Source: Candidatus Pacearchaeota archaeon
Lineage (GTDB): Archaea > Nanobdellota > Nanobdellia > Pacearchaeales > GW2011-AR1
Assembly (NCBI GenBank): GCA_016234025.1
Contig: JACQLL010000039.1
Coordinates: forward strand, 1 to 9,156
DNA length: 9,156 nucleotides
Direction: 5' to 3'
This document shows, piece after piece, positions 1 to 5,511 of this stretch; position 1 is the first letter of the stretch, and the number at the start of each line of letters is the position of its first letter. The notes beneath the pieces are model-generated. The model was not told where the DNA came from. It worked only from the letters and a program-made list of their open reading frames with translations, and made no database searches. The translations under genes were made by a program, and so were the position numbers.

Positions 1-2
1 AA

Positions 3-488
3 CTTGCTGACGGCAAGTTATCATCTTCGGTATTTTATGCCAGCTTATCCTCGACGGTTTCAAATATAGACCACCAATTTAATCTTTCGGTTTTCTGAAG
101 CTTCGTGAGAAGCGAAGATTAGAGAACTTCGTTCTCTTTATTTATTGGCGGACTATATCAAAAAGACTGTCCAGGAAACTTAAGACGACTTTATCTCGAC
201 AGGATATTCTCTCCTGAAAGATTAACAAACTTAGAGAAGAAACCTTTGAAGAAAGTTCCTAAACTCATATGTCCAAAATGCAAAGAAGAACTCGGAACGC
301 CTTACGTCTATAAAAAAGAAAATCGGAAAGCGTTTAAACTCTATCAGGACGCTCTGGTTAAACGGTTGGAAAAATCAAAAAGTCTTTGTGTTCACCACGG
401 ACTAAAGTCTGTGGTTTGCGTGAGACTTTTGGATGCTCAAGATGCTCATCCACGCACTGAAGTGCGTGGTTTTCGCAAAGCATCTTGA
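3..488 (+). pseudogene. Decayed gene remnant with a half zinc-ribbon (CPKC) motif, interrupted by palindromic DNA
   Basis: One forward frame (positions divisible by 3) reads as protein-like sequence from 3 to 95, hits stops at 96-98 and 120-122, then is open from 123 to the TGA at 486-488. Both stops lie inside a palindromic segment (81-137), and the frame is the same on either side, so an insertion of a multiple of three bases into a once continuous gene is the simplest reading. The downstream part looks like a real protein: it is rich in charged residues, has a CPKC knuckle at 270-281 and continues to about 374. A partner Cys pair is missing. From 375 the frame runs into the paired-hairpin repeat, which supplies the last 38 residues and the stop. 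A TTG at 246 could start a short protein, but I see no convincing ribosome site. I do not recognise the family. The 5' end is outside the window. Confidence 0.5.
81..137 (+). repeat. Palindromic insert: nested hairpin plus a second hairpin
   Basis: An outer arm at 81-89 (AATCTTTCG) pairs with CGAAGATT at 113-120, with one bulged T. It encloses GCTTC (100-104) / GAAGC (109-113) with a GTGA loop; position 113 can belong to only one of these stems at a time. A second hairpin follows at once: AGAGAAC (121-127), loop TTC, GTTCTCT (131-137). The segment carries both in-frame stops that break the host reading frame. Its layout resembles the paired-hairpin repeat at 375-491, but sequence and loops differ, so it is listed separately. 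Confidence 0.55.
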
Positions 489-491
489 CAT
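375..491 (+). repeat. Paired-hairpin element, copy 1
   Basis: There are two nested stem-loops. First unit: outer stem 378-385 with 423-430 (AAAAGTCT/AGACTTTT), inner stem 395-403 with 406-414, two-base loop AA (404-405), one G-T wobble. Second unit: outer stem 438-446 with 479-487 (CAAGATGCT/AGCATCTTG), inner stem 450-458 with 461-469, loop GA (459-460). Unpaired segments such as TTTGCG and GGATGCTC recur in copy 2 (6942-7053) in the same orientation, and both copies run from TCAAAAAGTC to GACAT. The element lies between the 3' end of the decayed forward gene and the 3' end of the leftward membrane-protein gene. It is not attached to any transposase in this window, so it would be non-autonomous or a structured RNA module. 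Confidence 0.85.
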
Positions 492-522
492 AAATAGAAA
501 GGGATTTGAATCAAAGAGAAAA

Positions 523-858
523 TTATCTATTAATTGCATATCCTATTCCGTATCCGACTGCATATCCAAAAATATTCAGAAACGCTCCTACTCCTCCACC
601 TATTATAGTCATAACAGTTTTTCCAGGTTGCTCTGCACTAAGAATACCACTTGGATTTACTTTGTTACGTGCAACCTTTGCACTAATACTCCTACTTAGA
701 TTTACTTTGTTACGTGCAACAAGTGTTTCAATACCTGTAGTTATTGCTGGTGCAATTAAACTTGCATCTCCACCACTTGCATGACTGTAGCCCACATAAA
801 TGCCTGTTCCTAAACACGCAAATCCAGCTAAATCTATTAAACTCATTTTAGGACACAT
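523..858 (-). CDS. Small predicted membrane protein with internal 15-residue tandem repeat
   Basis: This 111-residue protein is of unrecognised family. Residues about 6-25 form a hydrophobic segment with little charge, and residues about 81-108 form a longer Gly-rich hydrophobic segment (small-residue spacing, several G and Y). Two membrane passes therefore look likely, with a polar middle. The middle holds a perfect-length tandem repeat, residues 47-61 and 62-76, both beginning VARNKVN. The start at 858 is used because a strong TATA box lies 53-60 bases upstream. A second ATG at 846 (residue 5) is possible, and neither has a clear Shine-Dalgarno. The gene stands alone, is convergent with the decayed gene to its left, and runs leftward towards the paired-hairpin repeat, which could shape its transcript end. 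The promoter, the duplication and the membrane pattern support a real gene; its function is unknown. Confidence 0.65.
   Translation of the reverse strand: MCPKMSLIDLAGFACLGTGIYVGYSHASGGDASLIAPAITTGIETLVARNKVNLSRSISAKVARNKVNPSGILSAEQPGKTVMTIIGGGVGAFLNIFGYAVGYGIGYAINR
634..723 (-). repeat. Two-unit 45-bp in-frame tandem duplication
   Basis: The units 634-678 and 679-723 share a 22-base exact core (654-675 and 699-720) and strong similarity in the rest. The period of 45 bases equals 15 codons, so the duplication keeps the frame of the membrane-protein gene and gives two copies of a VARNKVN-containing segment. Confidence 0.85.
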
Positions 859-910
859 TGTAAGACCAATATTTTTTCTTTTACCATTTTACAAAATTGA
901 TATTATCTAG

Positions 911-918
911 TTTATAAA
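911..918 (-). promoter_or_regulatory. TATA box with purine BRE for the 523-858 gene
   Basis: On the minus strand the order is CGAAAGA then TTTATAAA, the classic archaeal BRE-TATA layout. The box lies 53-60 bases upstream of the ATG at 858, placing the likely transcription start about 25-30 bases upstream of the start codon. Confidence 0.6.
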
Positions 919-1045
919 TCTTTCGATGCTGTAATAATTTTAAAGTAGATACTAATAAACTCAAAGCTCTGAATTATATATCTTGGTTGCTCACTTTATT
1001 CGCCCAATAGAAAAATTCCAAATTTACTATTTCGTTTCTTCTTTC

Positions 1046-1067
1046 CTTGATCATGCAGCATGACAAG
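1046..1067. repeat. Inverted repeat
   Basis: CTTG (1046-1049), a bulged A, TCATGC (1051-1056), a centre A, GCATGA (1058-1063) and CAAG (1064-1067) make a near-perfect dyad. On the plus strand a T-rich tract (1083-1100) follows, so it could end a rightward transcript. It could equally be a protein-binding dyad. Confidence 0.4.
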
Positions 1068-1149
1068 AGGATAAATAAATGATTTTTATTTTTTTATTTT
1101 AAGCTTTGATGTTTTTCGATTGGAAAATAATAGATTAATTGGTTTGGGA

Positions 1150-1267
1150 TGTTGCAGTTGTTCACAGCAAAAATGTAAGATTTTTCAGAGAATTTAATCA
1201 ACCACCCAACTGCAGCAAGCTGATGAGGTATTTCACTCGGTTACGTAAACAAGTTCCGGAGACCTCA
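1150..1267 (+). ncRNA. Candidate structured RNA, two stem domains
   Basis: Domain one is an 11-bp helix, 1150-1160 with 1207-1217, containing one G-T pair. It encloses a small AAAAAT/ATTTTT hairpin (1169-1174, 1180-1185). Domain two pairs 1224-1229 (TGAGGT) with 1262-1267 (ACCTCA) and continues, after an unpaired ATTTCA on one side, with 1236-1240 (CTCGG) against 1256-1261 (CCGGAG, one bulge). An AAAATAATA box at 1124-1132 sits at a suitable distance for a transcript starting near 1150-1155. No known RNA family fits. The plus strand is chosen only because of that box; the helices would also form on the minus strand. Confidence 0.3.
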
Positions 1268-1404
1268 AACTAAATAAGTTCGAGACGAATATCCTAATTA
1301 TTATTTAATAACGACGATAATTGATAATAAATATCTGCCGGACATTAATTGCAATTAGAAATCATCATTTATTGGTATTTTAGAACTTGTAACCATTGAA
1401 GATT

Positions 1405-1410
1405 AAAAAA
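1405..1410 (-). terminator. Possible oligo-T terminator after rpoD
   Basis: On the minus strand a T6 run lies 28 bases past the rpoD stop codon in AT-rich sequence. Archaeal termination relies on oligo-T tracts, and no gene follows rpoD on this strand for more than 500 bases. Confidence 0.35.
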
Positions 1411-1437
1411 TTTAGTGCAATTTGTCTAATCGCCTAA

Positions 1438-2133
1438 TCATTTAACTGCTTTCTCGAAATACGAAATATTTGTCTCAATCGCCTTGCATGCCTGAACGAG
1501 AATTTCTTTCGCCGACATGTTGCCGTATGACTCAATGACTAAAATAATCTCATCAGAGTCCTTGAATGCATCTTTGTCAATTTGTTCAATTTTGTTAATC
1601 TCCGAATCGTTCAAATCGCAGAACCATTTTGTTCCCTTCTTTAAAGCTCTAATTAATCCTGTTGACTTCTCGACGATTCTATCAATTTGCGGCGAGGATT
1701 TGACTTCCAAGACGTATCTGTAGTAACAAAGTCCAGGAATGTATTTAGCGTGTTCAATTCCTCTGCCGAGAGTTGCCGTCGCTATCAGTTCAAGTTTATG
1801 ATTATCTCCGAGAATTGTTATAGGTATTTTGTCGTGAACAATGCTTGCGTTTCCTTCAAGGTCTTTTGCGTAAACAACGCAAGGTCCTTTTTTCGAAAGT
1901 TTCATATCAATTTTTGTTTTTTCAGACATTGCCTTTTCTGTCTTCAGAGGAATCAAGCCGATTCTATGCGCAACGACTTCGTCGTAAAGAGCGGAATCGT
2001 TTTTGAATATTTCGACTTCATCGACGGCAAGAACCGGAATTTCAGAAAGGCTTCTTCTTATTGCGTTCGCTAAAGAGACGTTTGCCTCCATTCTCAAGAC
2101 GAGTTTTTCCTTTGTGTTCTCTACGACTTCCAT
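1438..2133 (-). CDS. rpoD: DNA-directed RNA polymerase subunit D (Rpo3)
   Basis: This is the archaeal counterpart of eukaryotic Rpb3 and bacterial alpha N-terminal domain. It pairs with subunit L to form the assembly platform of RNA polymerase. The 231 residues show the dimerisation core near the N-terminus ([20 protein letters not shown] at 21-40, then the [11 protein letters not shown] region at 55-65), the insert domain, and the family motif [12 protein letters not shown] (123-134). The protein is short, and the four cysteines (84, 136, 172, 216) are far apart, so the ferredoxin-like [4Fe-4S] insert seen in many archaeal RpoD proteins appears to be absent. The ATG at 2133 overlaps the end of the preceding gene by 13 bases. 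GGAG lies 13 bases upstream, longer than ideal. In most archaea this gene directly follows rps11; here five unrecognised genes intervene. The genes that often follow it (L18e, L13, S9) are absent. Confidence 0.95.
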   Translation of the reverse strand: MEVVENTKEKLVLRMEANVSLANAIRRSLSEIPVLAVDEVEIFKNDSALYDEVVAHRIGLIPLKTEKAMSEKTKIDMKLSKKGPCVVYAKDLEGNASIVHDKIPITILGDNHKLELIATATLGRGIEHAKYIPGLCYYRYVLEVKSSPQIDRIVEKSTGLIRALKKGTKWFCDLNDSEINKIEQIDKDAFKDSDEIILVIESYGNMSAKEILVQACKAIETNISYFEKAVK

Positions 2134-2369
2134 TTTCTAAATTTTTCTCCTTTCGTCAAAATGCTGGACAGTTGCCAAAATTGTTTTTGCTTTCGCACGC
2201 AAATCATCGTAAAACAGTCGGCCTTCATATCTTTGCAAAATAGAACCCGCTCTGCTCTCTCTCTCTCTTCCGTGCTACTTCCAAGTTGGATAGCATCAGA
2301 TAGTTCATCAAATACAAAATCTGGAGTTCTTTCATTTTTTTGATAATTTTTTGTCATTTTCATTTTCAT
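2121..2369 (-). CDS. Unrecognised small protein (82 aa) before rpoD
   Basis: This is a hydrophilic 82-residue protein with a basic N-terminus, an acidic/amphipathic middle and two Cys (50 and 57). Its ATG at 2369 forms an ATGA overlap with the stop of the upstream gene, and its end overlaps the rpoD start by 13 bases, so its translation is likely coupled to both neighbours. A second and third Met lie at residues 3 and 5. The coding strand contains a (GA)7-type dinucleotide run (2255-2268) within the Glu/Arg-rich segment, where slippage would shift frame. No domain is recognised. The coupling supports a real gene, but its composition is less persuasive than that of the larger neighbours. Confidence 0.6.
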   Translation of the reverse strand: MKMKMTKNYQKNERTPDFVFDELSDAIQLGSSTEERERAERVLFCKDMKADCFTMICVRKQKQFWQLSSILTKGEKFRKWKS

Positions 2370-2758
2370 CTTTGTAAAAGTTGCTTTAAATAATTTGTTC
2401 TTGCAGGTTTAACAATGTAATTTCTGAAATTTATCAATTCTTCCTCACTCATTGCATCTCCCTGAATAACTAAGAAAGATTCATCTGAAACGAATGTTCT
2501 AAGTTGGACTGATTCATTTTCATCTGTTATCTCAAAGTAGTTTATGTATGCACACTTGATTCCTCCTTCTTTTATAACTCTCACGCTCATCTTTTTTCCG
2601 ACCATTTTAGAGTAAATTCTTCCTGCCTCATCCGCAACATTTTTTGGATGTTTTATTGGAGGTGTTAAAATAGCAAAAAAGATTCCTCCTAATTGTTGAT
2701 CTTGCTGGATGATTCCATCCTTAACTTCAATATCCACAACAATTATATCTTCTATCAT
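2366..2758 (-). CDS. Unrecognised protein (130 aa)
   Basis: This is a 130-residue soluble protein with an alternating hydrophobic N-terminal half suggesting beta strands (residues 4-13, 26-32, 57-63, 67-77) and a helical C-terminus beginning with an acidic MSEEEL (102-107). The start ATG at 2758 follows the previous stop by one base, and the stop overlaps the next ATG (ATGA). There is no signal peptide or membrane segment. Its DNA is strikingly poor in CpG: 4 in 2341-2760, counted by eye, against 22 in the equal-length rpoD window 1441-1860. The opening ATGATAGAA is shared with the genes starting at 3161 and 5870. The family is not recognised. Confidence 0.75.
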   Translation of the reverse strand: MIEDIIVVDIEVKDGIIQQDQQLGGIFFAILTPPIKHPKNVADEAGRIYSKMVGKKMSVRVIKEGGIKCAYINYFEITDENESVQLRTFVSDESFLVIQGDAMSEEELINFRNYIVKPARTNYLKQLLQR

Positions 2759-2759
2759 T

Positions 2760-3161
2760 TCATGCTTCGCCTCCCGAAATATTCTCTGATAAATAATTTA
2801 TAAACCTTATGAATTCTTTCCTGGTTATTTTTCCTCTTGCTATTTCTGCAAGATCTCTTCTTTTAGTAGAGCGTGATACATCATCGATTACATACAAATG
2901 TGCAGTTCCGTCTTTTTTTAATTCGTAATATGAGTATGGAACCTCTTCATCGCCTTCTTCATCACCTGTCAATTTTTGAGAAGATATTGCTAAGTCAATG
3001 CCTCTTAAATCTCTATACTTCTCTCTTACAAAATTTGCGAAATCTCTTAGCGTTTCAGGCGAATTTGAAAATAATGCAATAAATGTATCCCTATCTTTTC
3101 CATCAACAAAGAATTTCGCGCCGCTTTCTACTATGTATTCCATTATTTTAAATTCTATCAT
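2760..3161 (-). CDS. Unrecognised protein (133 aa)
   Basis: This is a 133-residue acidic soluble protein. The N-terminal part looks alpha/beta (VESGAKFFVDG at 11-21, then a helix at about 34-50). A Glu/Asp cluster (66-72) precedes an aromatic YSYYEL strand, and the C-terminal half is charged and helical with an EFIRFINYL segment (115-123). The ATG at 3161 is one base past the stop of the upstream gene, and its TGA is one base before the next ATG, so the gene is embedded in the array. A weak resemblance between its C-terminal E-F-I-x-F-x-N-Y pattern and the LINFRNYI of the next protein could mean distant paralogy, which I cannot establish by eye. Function is unknown. Confidence 0.75.
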   Translation of the reverse strand: MIEFKIMEYIVESGAKFFVDGKDRDTFIALFSNSPETLRDFANFVREKYRDLRGIDLAISSQKLTGDEEGDEEVPYSYYELKKDGTAHLYVIDDVSRSTKRRDLAEIARGKITRKEFIRFINYLSENISGGEA

Positions 3162-3162
3162 C

Positions 3163-4014
3163 TTAAGCTTTGCCCTCTAACAAAGTTGAAGGTTCCAAAT
3201 TTTTGGTCGTCCAATTAAAATATTTTTCAACCCTCTCTTTGGTATCTTCGTCCATGATTGAAACACAATCAGAAAGTTCAGAACTCTTTCCTATCCTTCT
3301 TAATTCCCTGCCGGCAAAAGAACCAAATGCTTTTAGACAACTCTCGTCATGTTCAACCTCTAATGCTTTTCTAAAAGAATCAACAGTTCTTTTTACGTCT
3401 CCTAATTTCGCGTAAGTTCTGACGACGAATGGAATTCCTAAGTTATGATATTCTAAAAATTCAGCGAACCTAAAAACTTCGTCATTTCTATGCCCAATGT
3501 AACCAATCATACCTCCAATAGCAGAGAGCACGGGTTCTCCGTATGGTAAATCAAATGGTTTTTCTATATGTCTACTGACTACATGGTAAGCCGCAATAGA
3601 TAAGTTATCAAAGGCATCATGTAGGGGAAACCCTCCGACGTCAAATGCTAAACAAATTGGAGTGTTTTTTGGAAAGTAATCTTTCTTTGTGCTATTAAAT
3701 AACTCCAAGGCAGACATTTTAGGAACTCTGGATAAAACACGATTGGTCTCTTTGATTATTGCATCGATAACTGGATGATTACGAGGAAGCATTTTCAGGC
3801 AATCGAAAACACTAATAATTGGCATAACATCAAGATGTGGAGAACCACTTTGTCGTTCTCTCTTTTTAGATAGGTGTTCAAAACTATAGCCATTGAAAAT
3901 TTTTCCGACGATTTTTTTGCTTTCATCAGCAGAATATGTGAGAACTTCTTCCGGGCTATATTCAACAGGTTCTCCTCTGATGGTTACATTTGATAAGTTT
4001 TTTGTTGTTTCCAT
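3163..4014 (-). CDS. Unrecognised mostly helical protein (283 aa), largest insert between rps11 and rpoD
   Basis: This is a 283-residue protein without signal peptide or convincing membrane segment. Most of it looks helical. Residues 192-220 (ending in a helix of the KRTVDSFRKALE type) have the spacing of a tetratricopeptide-like helical pair, but no repeat series can be traced, so a scaffold or helical-repeat role is only a guess. A central Gly-rich stretch (159-176) separates N- and C-terminal halves. There are few Cys and no obvious catalytic motif. The ATG at 4014 has no Shine-Dalgarno and lies 32 bases after the previous stop, the widest gap in this block; an A/T-rich TATA-like box there would suit leaderless initiation. 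CpG density is intermediate (about 15 in 3241-3660). Confidence 0.8.
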   Translation of the reverse strand: METTKNLSNVTIRGEPVEYSPEEVLTYSADESKKIVGKIFNGYSFEHLSKKRERQSGSPHLDVMPIISVFDCLKMLPRNHPVIDAIIKETNRVLSRVPKMSALELFNSTKKDYFPKNTPICLAFDVGGFPLHDAFDNLSIAAYHVVSRHIEKPFDLPYGEPVLSAIGGMIGYIGHRNDEVFRFAEFLEYHNLGIPFVVRTYAKLGDVKRTVDSFRKALEVEHDESCLKAFGSFAGRELRRIGKSSELSDCVSIMDEDTKERVEKYFNWTTKNLEPSTLLEGKA

Positions 4015-4036
4015 TTTGTTATTATGAATTTTCGCA

Positions 4037-4043
4037 TTTTAAA
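4037..4043 (-). promoter_or_regulatory. Possible internal TATA-like box for the 3163-4014 gene
   Basis: Minus-strand TTTAAAA is centred about 26 bases upstream of the ATG at 4014, the distance expected for a leaderless archaeal transcript. This is the only gap larger than a few bases between rps11 and rpoD. The upstream element is not strongly purine-rich. Confidence 0.3.
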
Positions 4044-4046
4044 TGT

Positions 4047-4274
4047 TTAGTTGCCTCTTTTTTCCTGCCGCGCTCTTTCATAATCATTTAGATAAATCAT
4101 AACACGAGCATTTTCAAACATTTCACCAAAATAGGATTGTTCACGATGTTTCATAAGAACTTCTTTTATTGCTCCTCGATAATTATCCTCTCTGCTTGCC
4201 TGCATTAACTCCAAAAACCAAGACAGAGCATCTTCTTGTCTTTCTAATTGTCTGTCCATTTCTCTTTCATCCAT
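4047..4274 (-). CDS. Unrecognised small helical charged protein (75 aa)
   Basis: This is a 75-residue, strongly charged, almost certainly all-helical protein, rich in Glu, Arg, Met and Gln, with no cysteine. The ATG at 4274 is immediately after the rps11 TAA (stop and start directly abut), so ribosomes finishing uS11 could reinitiate here. No signal, membrane segment or metal site is present. It is the first of five genes separating rps11 from rpoD. A Met at residue 6 is an alternative start, but the tight junction favours 4274. The family is not recognised. Confidence 0.7.
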   Translation of the reverse strand: MDEREMDRQLERQEDALSWFLELMQASREDNYRGAIKEVLMKHREQSYFGEMFENARVMIYLNDYERARQEKRGN

Positions 4275-4715
4275 TTAAACTCTCCTGCCTCTCCTTCCGC
4301 CTTTCTTCTTCGGACCTCCGCGAGGATATTTTGTTGAGTCCATTATGCTTATTATATCGAATCCGCTTTTGCCTAAACTTTTTATCGCGGCGTTCGCGCC
4401 CGGTCCGCCGCCTTTTCCTGTCTGACCTTTCATTCTGATGTAGAGTTTTGTAAAGCCGAGATCTTTCGCTCTTTCAGAAGCACGCTTAGCAGCGAACATC
4501 GCAATCGTCGGGTTTGCTTTCAGGCGGGAATGTTTTGTCACCATTCCTCCCGAAATTCTCGAGATAGTATTCCCTGCCAAATCCGTTATGTGAATTATCG
4601 TATTATTCGGTGAACTAGAAATGTAAGCGATTCCGATTCTCTCGTCTTTCTTCTTCGCTGTTTTCTTTTCTTCTTTTTCTGTTTCGACCTGTGTCTCCAT
4701 TTCTATCTCTTCCAT
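4275..4715 (-). CDS. rps11: 30S ribosomal protein uS11
   Basis: This is a small-subunit platform protein that binds 16S rRNA near the 690 loop. The 146 residues comprise a variable acidic/lysine-rich N-terminal extension (1-26) followed by the conserved uS11 fold: SSPNNTIIHITDLAGNT (34-50), SGGMVTKHSR (55-64), the helix with AMFAAKRASERAKDLG (72-87), GKGGGPGANAAIKSL (100-114) and the basic C-terminal KKKGGRRGRRV (136-146) typical of archaeal and eukaryotic forms. The start overlaps the rps4 stop (TAATG), preserving the ancestral rps4-rps11 junction. The DNA is CpG-rich (31 in 4261-4680 by eye count), unlike several neighbouring extra genes. Confidence 0.97.
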   Translation of the reverse strand: MEEIEMETQVETEKEEKKTAKKKDERIGIAYISSSPNNTIIHITDLAGNTISRISGGMVTKHSRLKANPTIAMFAAKRASERAKDLGFTKLYIRMKGQTGKGGGPGANAAIKSLGKSGFDIISIMDSTKYPRGGPKKKGGRRGRRV

Positions 4716-5239
4716 TATTCGATTTTCTCCTTAACTTCTTCCGTCATATCCTCATTTTCAGTTTTTGTCTCTCTTAATTCTTTCGGAGATTTTAATTTTT
4801 CTTTTTTTGTTATTCCTTCTTCGAGTGCAATCGGAACTAAATAAGCCGGAGAGTCGATTACTTTTCCATTTACCAATATTTTTTTGTGAACTACCATCTG
4901 TCTTGCCTGTCTGGTTGTGTTTGCGACACCTTTGCTTGCTACTATTGTGGACAATCTTCTATCTAAGATGTTCTCGACTTTTAAATCCAGAACATCGACG
5001 ACAGAATTTATATTCAGCCCAATTGCTCTTAGCTTGGAAAAGAAAACTTCTTGTTCTTCCAACGGCGCTCGTGCGAGTTCCTTCGCTCTTCGCCTAAAAT
5101 AATTAACGATAGCCAGCGTCTTCCATATTTCTCTTTTATTTTTCAAGCCATATTTTTCTTTCAGCACGTTTTCTTCCTCAATTCTTCCAGCTTCGAAAAT
5201 CTGTTTCGGTTTAACGTAGTTTTTCTTTTTGCGTATCAT
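4715..5239 (-). CDS. rps4: 30S ribosomal protein uS4
   Basis: This is a primary 16S rRNA-binding protein that nucleates assembly of the small-subunit body. The 174 residues show the archaeal N-terminal region (RIEEENVLKEKYGLKNKREIW at 19-39, with paired basic residues in FRRRAKELAR at 48-57). The S4 RNA-binding domain follows from about 93 to 137 (RRLSTIVASKGVANTTRQARQ then HKKILVNGKVIDSPAYLV). A lysine- and glutamate-rich tail (145-174) is variable. The ATG at 5239 forms an ATGA overlap with the end of an unrecognised gene, which occupies the place where rps13 would normally be. The stop overlaps the rps11 start. Confidence 0.97.
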   Translation of the reverse strand: MIRKKKNYVKPKQIFEAGRIEEENVLKEKYGLKNKREIWKTLAIVNYFRRRAKELARAPLEEQEVFFSKLRAIGLNINSVVDVLDLKVENILDRRLSTIVASKGVANTTRQARQMVVHKKILVNGKVIDSPAYLVPIALEEGITKKEKLKSPKELRETKTENEDMTEEVKEKIE

Positions 5240-5511
5240 GTTTTTATAAGTCCCTCATACGTCTTACCATCAGTAATAATAAAGACATTATATTCTGGAT
5301 GTCGATTGCCTATATCCTTAATTATTCCTTTCAAATATGGTGCGCTGCCGTTGCCAACAATTATTCTTTCTCCAGTATTATTATTAATCGTTACAGCAAG
5401 AAGTGTCCCATGATGTAGTTCATCTAATAATTCTTGATTATTTGAAACATATACTCTTAATCCTTCAAAGATTGTTTCTTCCAATTTAACGATTTTTCTT
5501 TCAAAACTCAT
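5236..5511 (-). CDS. Unrecognised small protein (91 aa) directly before rps4
   Basis: This is a 91-residue soluble protein, predicted alpha/beta from the pattern of hydrophobic strands (17-22, 37-42, 48-52, 75-79) and an intervening helix (60-67). It has no Cys and no membrane segment. The ATG overlaps the upstream stop and its own stop overlaps the rps4 start, both as ATGA, so it is translationally tied to the ribosomal genes. The C-terminal FIITDGKTYEGLI looks like a final strand and turn. I cannot assign a family. Confidence 0.75.
   Translation of the reverse strand: MSFERKIVKLEETIFEGLRVYVSNNQELLDELHHGTLLAVTINNNTGERIIVGNGSAPYLKGIIKDIGNRHPEYNVFIITDGKTYEGLIKT

Larger units (their letters stand above)
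919..1437. other. Non-coding stretch left of rpoD
   Basis: No open frame of convincing length or composition is present on either strand. The stretch contains an inverted repeat (1046-1067), a T-rich run (1083-1100), a two-domain structure candidate (1150-1267), a near-duplicated 11-13 base motif (1251-1263 and 1276-1286, core AAGTTC then GAGAC), and a perfect 12-bp palindrome TAATTGCAATTA (1346-1357). I see no tRNA, RNase P RNA or SRP RNA signature. Confidence 0.6.

Noticed and set aside
1..19. AACTTGC/GCAAGTT hairpin at the left edge
   Set aside because: It is seven bases with a five-base loop, lies within protein-like sequence and has no second copy in the window; it may be chance.
246..488. 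An intact 80-residue gene from TTG at 246
   Set aside because: The protein-like frame extends upstream to 123 and beyond, and the last third is repeat-element sequence, so a truncated remnant fits better than a complete small gene.
654..720. 22-base direct repeat separated by 23 bases, CRISPR-like at first glance
   Set aside because: There are only two copies. The intervening DNA is similar to the sequence before the first copy, and the period is exactly 15 codons within an open gene, so it is a coding tandem duplication.
1220..1227. CTGATGAG resembling a hammerhead ribozyme core or a C box of a C/D guide RNA
   Set aside because: No GAAA segment in the right position follows a stem II, the base before TGATGA is not a purine, and no matching D box CTGA is found downstream.
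1276..1290. GTTCGA-like tRNA T-loop
   Set aside because: The flanking bases do not form a T stem, and no acceptor, D or anticodon arms can be placed around it.
1346..1357. Perfect palindrome TAATTGCAATTA as an operator
   Set aside because: It is AT-rich in an AT-rich stretch, not positioned at a promoter I can identify, and could arise by chance.
4765..5097. Plus-strand open frames opposite rps4 and other array genes
   Set aside because: They lie antisense to clear ribosomal or coupled genes, have low-complexity Leu/Phe/Ser composition produced by the reverse complement, and lack start signals.
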